7,857 nucleotides of DNA from JANLQX01 sp031423635. GTDB lineage: Bacteria > Actinomycetota > Acidimicrobiia > Acidimicrobiales > JANYDT01. Within the stretch, counting starts at the first letter, position 1, and each line of letters starts with the position of its first letter. A program made the position numbers and the translations under genes. Positions 6,373 through 7,857 of this stretch are shown piece after piece. Location of the stretch: assembly GCA_031423635.1 (NCBI GenBank), contig JANPFX010000038.1, positions 1 to 7,857 on the forward strand, given 5' to 3'. A model generated the notes under the pieces. It saw nothing but the letters and a program-made list of their open reading frames with translations. It was not told where the DNA came from and made no database searches.

Positions 6373-6376
6373 GACG

Positions 6377-6748
6377 TCACGCTACAGTCGGAGACGAAGC
6401 AGCGTCGGACGCCGCTTTGGCCAGTACGGCGAACGCGGCGGAATCGGTGACGGCCAAGTCGGCCAGCATCTTCCGATCGACCTCGATGCCGGCGACCTTG
6501 AGCCCGTTGATGAAACGGGAGTAGCTGATCCCGTTCACCCGGCACTCGGCGTTGATGCGCTGGATCCACAGCGCCCGCATCTCACCCTTGCGGGCGCGGC
6601 GGTCGCGGAATGCGTAGCGCATCGACTGCATGACCTGCTGGTTGGCCGTGCGGAACGTGCGGCTCTTGGAACCGCGGTAGCCCTTTGCGGCCTCGAGAAC
6701 TGCCTTGTGGTGCTTCTTGGCGTGAACGCCGCCCTTGACGCGTGCCAT
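6377..6748 (-). CDS. rplT: 50S ribosomal protein L20
   Basis: A 123-residue basic protein matching bacterial L20 throughout: MARVKGGVHAKKHHKAVLEA at the N-terminus, then GYRGSKSRTFRTA, a long basic helix (QSMRYAFRDRRARKGEMRAL) that threads into 23S rRNA, and the globular C-terminal part (RINAECRVNGISYSRFINGL, then GIEVDRKMLADLA). L20 is needed early in assembly of the large subunit, and in E. coli and Bacillus it also represses its own operon by binding mRNA. The C-terminus ends in a short Ala/Ser-rich tail. The ATG is preceded by AAAGGAG with 5-nt spacing, which fixes the start. It lies downstream of rpmI after an unusually long, structured 107-nt spacer. Confidence 0.98.
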   Translation of the reverse strand: MARVKGGVHAKKHHKAVLEAAKGYRGSKSRTFRTANQQVMQSMRYAFRDRRARKGEMRALWIQRINAECRVNGISYSRFINGLKVAGIEVDRKMLADLAVTDSAAFAVLAKAASDAASSPTVA

Positions 6749-6753
6749 GGGAA

Positions 6754-6760
6754 CTCCTTT
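6754..6760 (-). promoter_or_regulatory. Shine-Dalgarno of rplT
   Basis: AAAGGAG lies 5 nt before the rplT ATG. The core AGGAG is complementary to CTCCT inside the ACCTCCT heptamer at the start of the same spacer (6848-6854), so the site could in principle be masked. Confidence 0.8.
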
Positions 6761-6805
6761 GGGGTTGAGCCGCAGATCGGCCCGGGGTACGAACGAGAAC
6801 GAACA

Positions 6806-6838
6806 GCAGACGAACGACGTCTGCCGGATGCGCCGGCA
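6806..6838 (-). promoter_or_regulatory. Two mutually overlapping stem-loops in the rpmI-rplT spacer
   Basis: In coding-strand order, TGCCGG/CCGGCA with a 5-nt loop (6822-6838) is followed by GCAGACG/CGTCTGC with a 5-nt loop (6806-6824). They share 3 nt, so both cannot be fully paired at once. A GTTCGT hexamer then recurs between the stems and the rplT Shine-Dalgarno. L20 is known to autoregulate through structured mRNA in other bacteria, though usually upstream of rpmI or infC, so a regulatory role is an inference. Confidence 0.5.
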
Positions 6839-6856
6839 ACGCCGACGAGGAGGTAC

Positions 6857-7051
6857 CTAGATGCCGAGCATCTTCTTGACGTTGGCCGCGTCGCCCTTGG
6901 CGAGGACCGTGTCCTTGGCCAGGCGGCGGGTACGCGTCGAGGACTTGTGCTCGAGCTTGTGGTAGCCAAACGCCTTCTCGCGCATGATCTTGCCGGTACC
7001 GGTGACCCGGAAGCGCTTCTTGGCGGTGCGGTTGGTCTTCATCTTGGGCAT
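6857..7051 (-). CDS. rpmI: 50S ribosomal protein L35
   Basis: A 64-residue, very basic protein of exactly the family's usual size. It begins MPKMKTNRTAKKRFRVTGTG, followed by the KAFGYHKLEHKS segment and RTRRLAKDTVL, and ends AANVKKMLGI. L35 is a small component of the large ribosomal subunit. The frame stays open upstream to an ATG at 7168, but that extension runs into the infC 3' end in another frame and is Gln/Pro/His-rich with no L35 counterpart. The ATG at 7051 has AGGAG 5 nt upstream and is the correct start. It sits 34 nt downstream of infC, in the standard infC-rpmI-rplT order. Confidence 0.98.
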   Translation of the reverse strand: MPKMKTNRTAKKRFRVTGTGKIMREKAFGYHKLEHKSSTRTRRLAKDTVLAKGDAANVKKMLGI

Positions 7052-7056
7052 GGGTT

Positions 7057-7061
7057 CTCCT
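7057..7061 (-). promoter_or_regulatory. Shine-Dalgarno of rpmI
   Basis: AGGAG with 5-nt spacing to the ATG at 7051. It decides the start against the 39-codon upstream extension of the same frame. Confidence 0.8.
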
Positions 7062-7085
7062 AGTGGTTGCTCGGCACGTTGGCCG

Positions 7086-7769
7086 TCAGGCGGTTGGTGC
7101 CGCAGCAGGTTGTGCTGAGGTGTCTGCTGCTGGGTCGACGGGTGGTTCTGGTTCCGATGCGGGGGCACCGGCGGGCGCCGTGGATCCCGAGGGTGCGGAA
7201 CCCTCCGGCCGAGGGGCTTTCTGCTTGGGCGGCACTACCTTCTTCTCCGGGGCAAGGACCATGGTCATGTTCCGACCGTCGAGACGGGGGGTTGCCTCGA
7301 TCTTGGCCGCAGGGCCGATGATCTCGGCGACCTTGTTGAGGATGCGCATACCGAGTTCGGGATGCGCGACCTCACGGCCTCGGAACATGATGGTGATCTT
7401 GACCTTGTGACCCTCGGACAGGAACTCCATGACCTTGCGGGTCTTGGTGTCGAAGTCGCCGCCGCCGATCTTCGGGCGGTACTTCATCTCCTTGATGGAG
7501 ATGGCGATCGACTTCTTCCGGGCTTCCTTGTCCTTCTGCTTGAGCTCGTAGAGGTACTTCGGGTAATCGAGGATCTTGCATACCGGCGGGTTGGCCATGG
7601 GCGCGATCTCGACCAGGTCGAGTTCAAGTTCACGGGCTGTCTGCAGGGCCTCGGGCAGCGGTTTGATCCCCAGAGGGGCGCCGTCGGGGCCGAGCAGGCG
7701 GACTTCACGGGCACGGATGCGCTCGTTGATCCTCGGCTCGCGGGGGTCATTGGACGGGGCAGTAGCGAT
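7086..7769 (-). CDS. infC: Translation initiation factor IF-3, starting at an AUC codon
   Basis: IF-3 binds the 30S subunit, checks start-codon/initiator-tRNA pairing and prevents premature 50S joining. From AUC at 7769 the product is 227 residues: N-domain PRINERIRAREVRLLGPDG (12-30) through LDLVEIAPMANPPVCKILDY (50-69), a Lys-rich linker helix (about 71-87), C-domain about 88-175 with FRGRE (129-133) and DGRNMTMVLAP (164-174), then a roughly 50-residue Pro/Ala-rich tail. No ATG, GTG or TTG occurs between the in-frame stop at 7778-7776 and the conserved N-domain. The first ATG in frame is M58 at 7598, which would delete most of the N-domain. GAGGAG lies 9 nt before the AUC. A non-AUG start is known for infC in E. 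coli (AUU), where it makes IF-3 repress its own synthesis; the same logic is inferred here. Confidence 0.95.
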   Translation of the reverse strand: MATAPSNDPREPRINERIRAREVRLLGPDGAPLGIKPLPEALQTARELELDLVEIAPMANPPVCKILDYPKYLYELKQKDKEARKKSIAISIKEMKYRPKIGGGDFDTKTRKVMEFLSEGHKVKITIMFRGREVAHPELGMRILNKVAEIIGPAAKIEATPRLDGRNMTMVLAPEKKVVPPKQKAPRPEGSAPSGSTAPAGAPASEPEPPVDPAADTSAQPAAAPTA

Positions 7770-7778
7770 TCGGCATCA

Positions 7779-7784
7779 CTCCTC
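7779..7784 (-). promoter_or_regulatory. Shine-Dalgarno of infC
   Basis: GAGGAG on the coding strand, 9 nt before the AUC start and only 2 nt before an out-of-frame ATG at 7776. The spacing favours the AUC and is too short for the ATG. Confidence 0.75.
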
Positions 7785-7857
7785 GGAAGAAACTGGGCTG
7801 GGTCCGTGAAAAAAGCACCACGAAACCCGCCGCAGAACCGCAGGAGCGGAACGGATC
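7785..7857 (-). promoter_or_regulatory. infC leader region (partial)
   Basis: These 73 nt upstream of the infC ribosome-binding site contain no gene. The coding strand has a small CCGC/GCGG hairpin (7838-7849, 4-nt loop) and a run of six T (7809-7814). The T-run is not directly preceded by a GC-rich stem, so it is not a convincing attenuator. I see no clear -10/-35 pair, and the promoter is probably beyond the window edge. Confidence 0.35.

Noticed and set aside
4378..6450. A 690-codon plus-strand ORF across pheS and the methyltransferase
   Set aside because: It is exactly antisense to two well-recognised genes, has low-complexity Arg/Gly/Asp-rich composition with no motif, and long antisense frames are expected at this GC content.
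6857..7168. 103-residue version of L35 starting at 7168
   Set aside because: The 39 extra residues are Gln/Pro/His-rich, overlap infC and do not belong to L35; AGGAG precedes the ATG at 7051.
7086..7598. infC starting at the internal ATG (170 residues)
   Set aside because: It would remove most of the conserved N-domain, which is encoded in frame just upstream and preceded by a proper Shine-Dalgarno and AUC.
7809..7814. T6 run in the infC leader as an intrinsic terminator
   Set aside because: No GC-rich stem ends immediately before the run on the coding strand; only a 4-bp CGTG/CACG pairing spans it.
1..7857. tRNA, rRNA, CRISPR, insertion sequence or prophage genes
   Set aside because: No cloverleaf, spacer-repeat periodicity or transposase/integrase motif was seen; the only repeats are the short ones listed.

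Overview
The window is high-GC DNA in which every gene I can support lies on the minus strand, so the biological order runs from right to left. It carries the classic translation cluster infC - rpmI - rplT - SpoU/TrmH-type RNA methyltransferase - pheS - pheT, followed by two metabolic genes: a TIM-barrel sugar-phosphate isomerase/epimerase and a Gfo/Idh/MocA oxidoreductase that runs off the left edge. Base composition, the Ala/Pro-rich tail on IF3 and a methyltransferase between rplT and pheS (the order known from Mycobacterium, where tsnR follows rplT) point to an Actinomycetota genome. An acidimicrobial-type lineage is a guess, not a demonstration.

Right part (about 7857 to 6377): infC leader, infC, rpmI and rplT. 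The full-length IF3 reading frame has no ATG, GTG or TTG start. The only well-placed start is an AUC codon 9 nt after a GAGGAG Shine-Dalgarno, so a caller restricted to standard starts would begin at an internal ATG and lose 57 residues. A nine-codon out-of-frame ORF overlaps the AUC start. The rpmI-rplT spacer is 107 nt long and holds two stem-loops and an anti-Shine-Dalgarno-like heptamer.

Middle part (6376 to 1822): the rRNA/tRNA 2'-O-methyltransferase, then pheS and pheT for the two subunits of phenylalanyl-tRNA synthetase. The trmH-pheS spacer (168 nt) has a perfect 13-bp tandem duplication and several hairpins. The pheS-pheT spacer has a perfect 8-bp inverted repeat that includes the pheS stop codon.

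Left part (1821 to 1): between pheT and the isomerase lies the most unusual DNA of the window, a ~100-bp near-palindrome (1700-1800) made of four copies of a 17-bp motif in the order forward, forward, reverse, reverse around a central GTCGGCGCCGAC. The isomerase and oxidoreductase overlap by ATGA and look translationally coupled, probably as a small sugar or cyclitol oxidation/isomerisation module unrelated to translation.

I see no tRNA, rRNA, CRISPR array, transposase or phage gene. Long plus-strand ORFs are antisense shadows typical of high GC.
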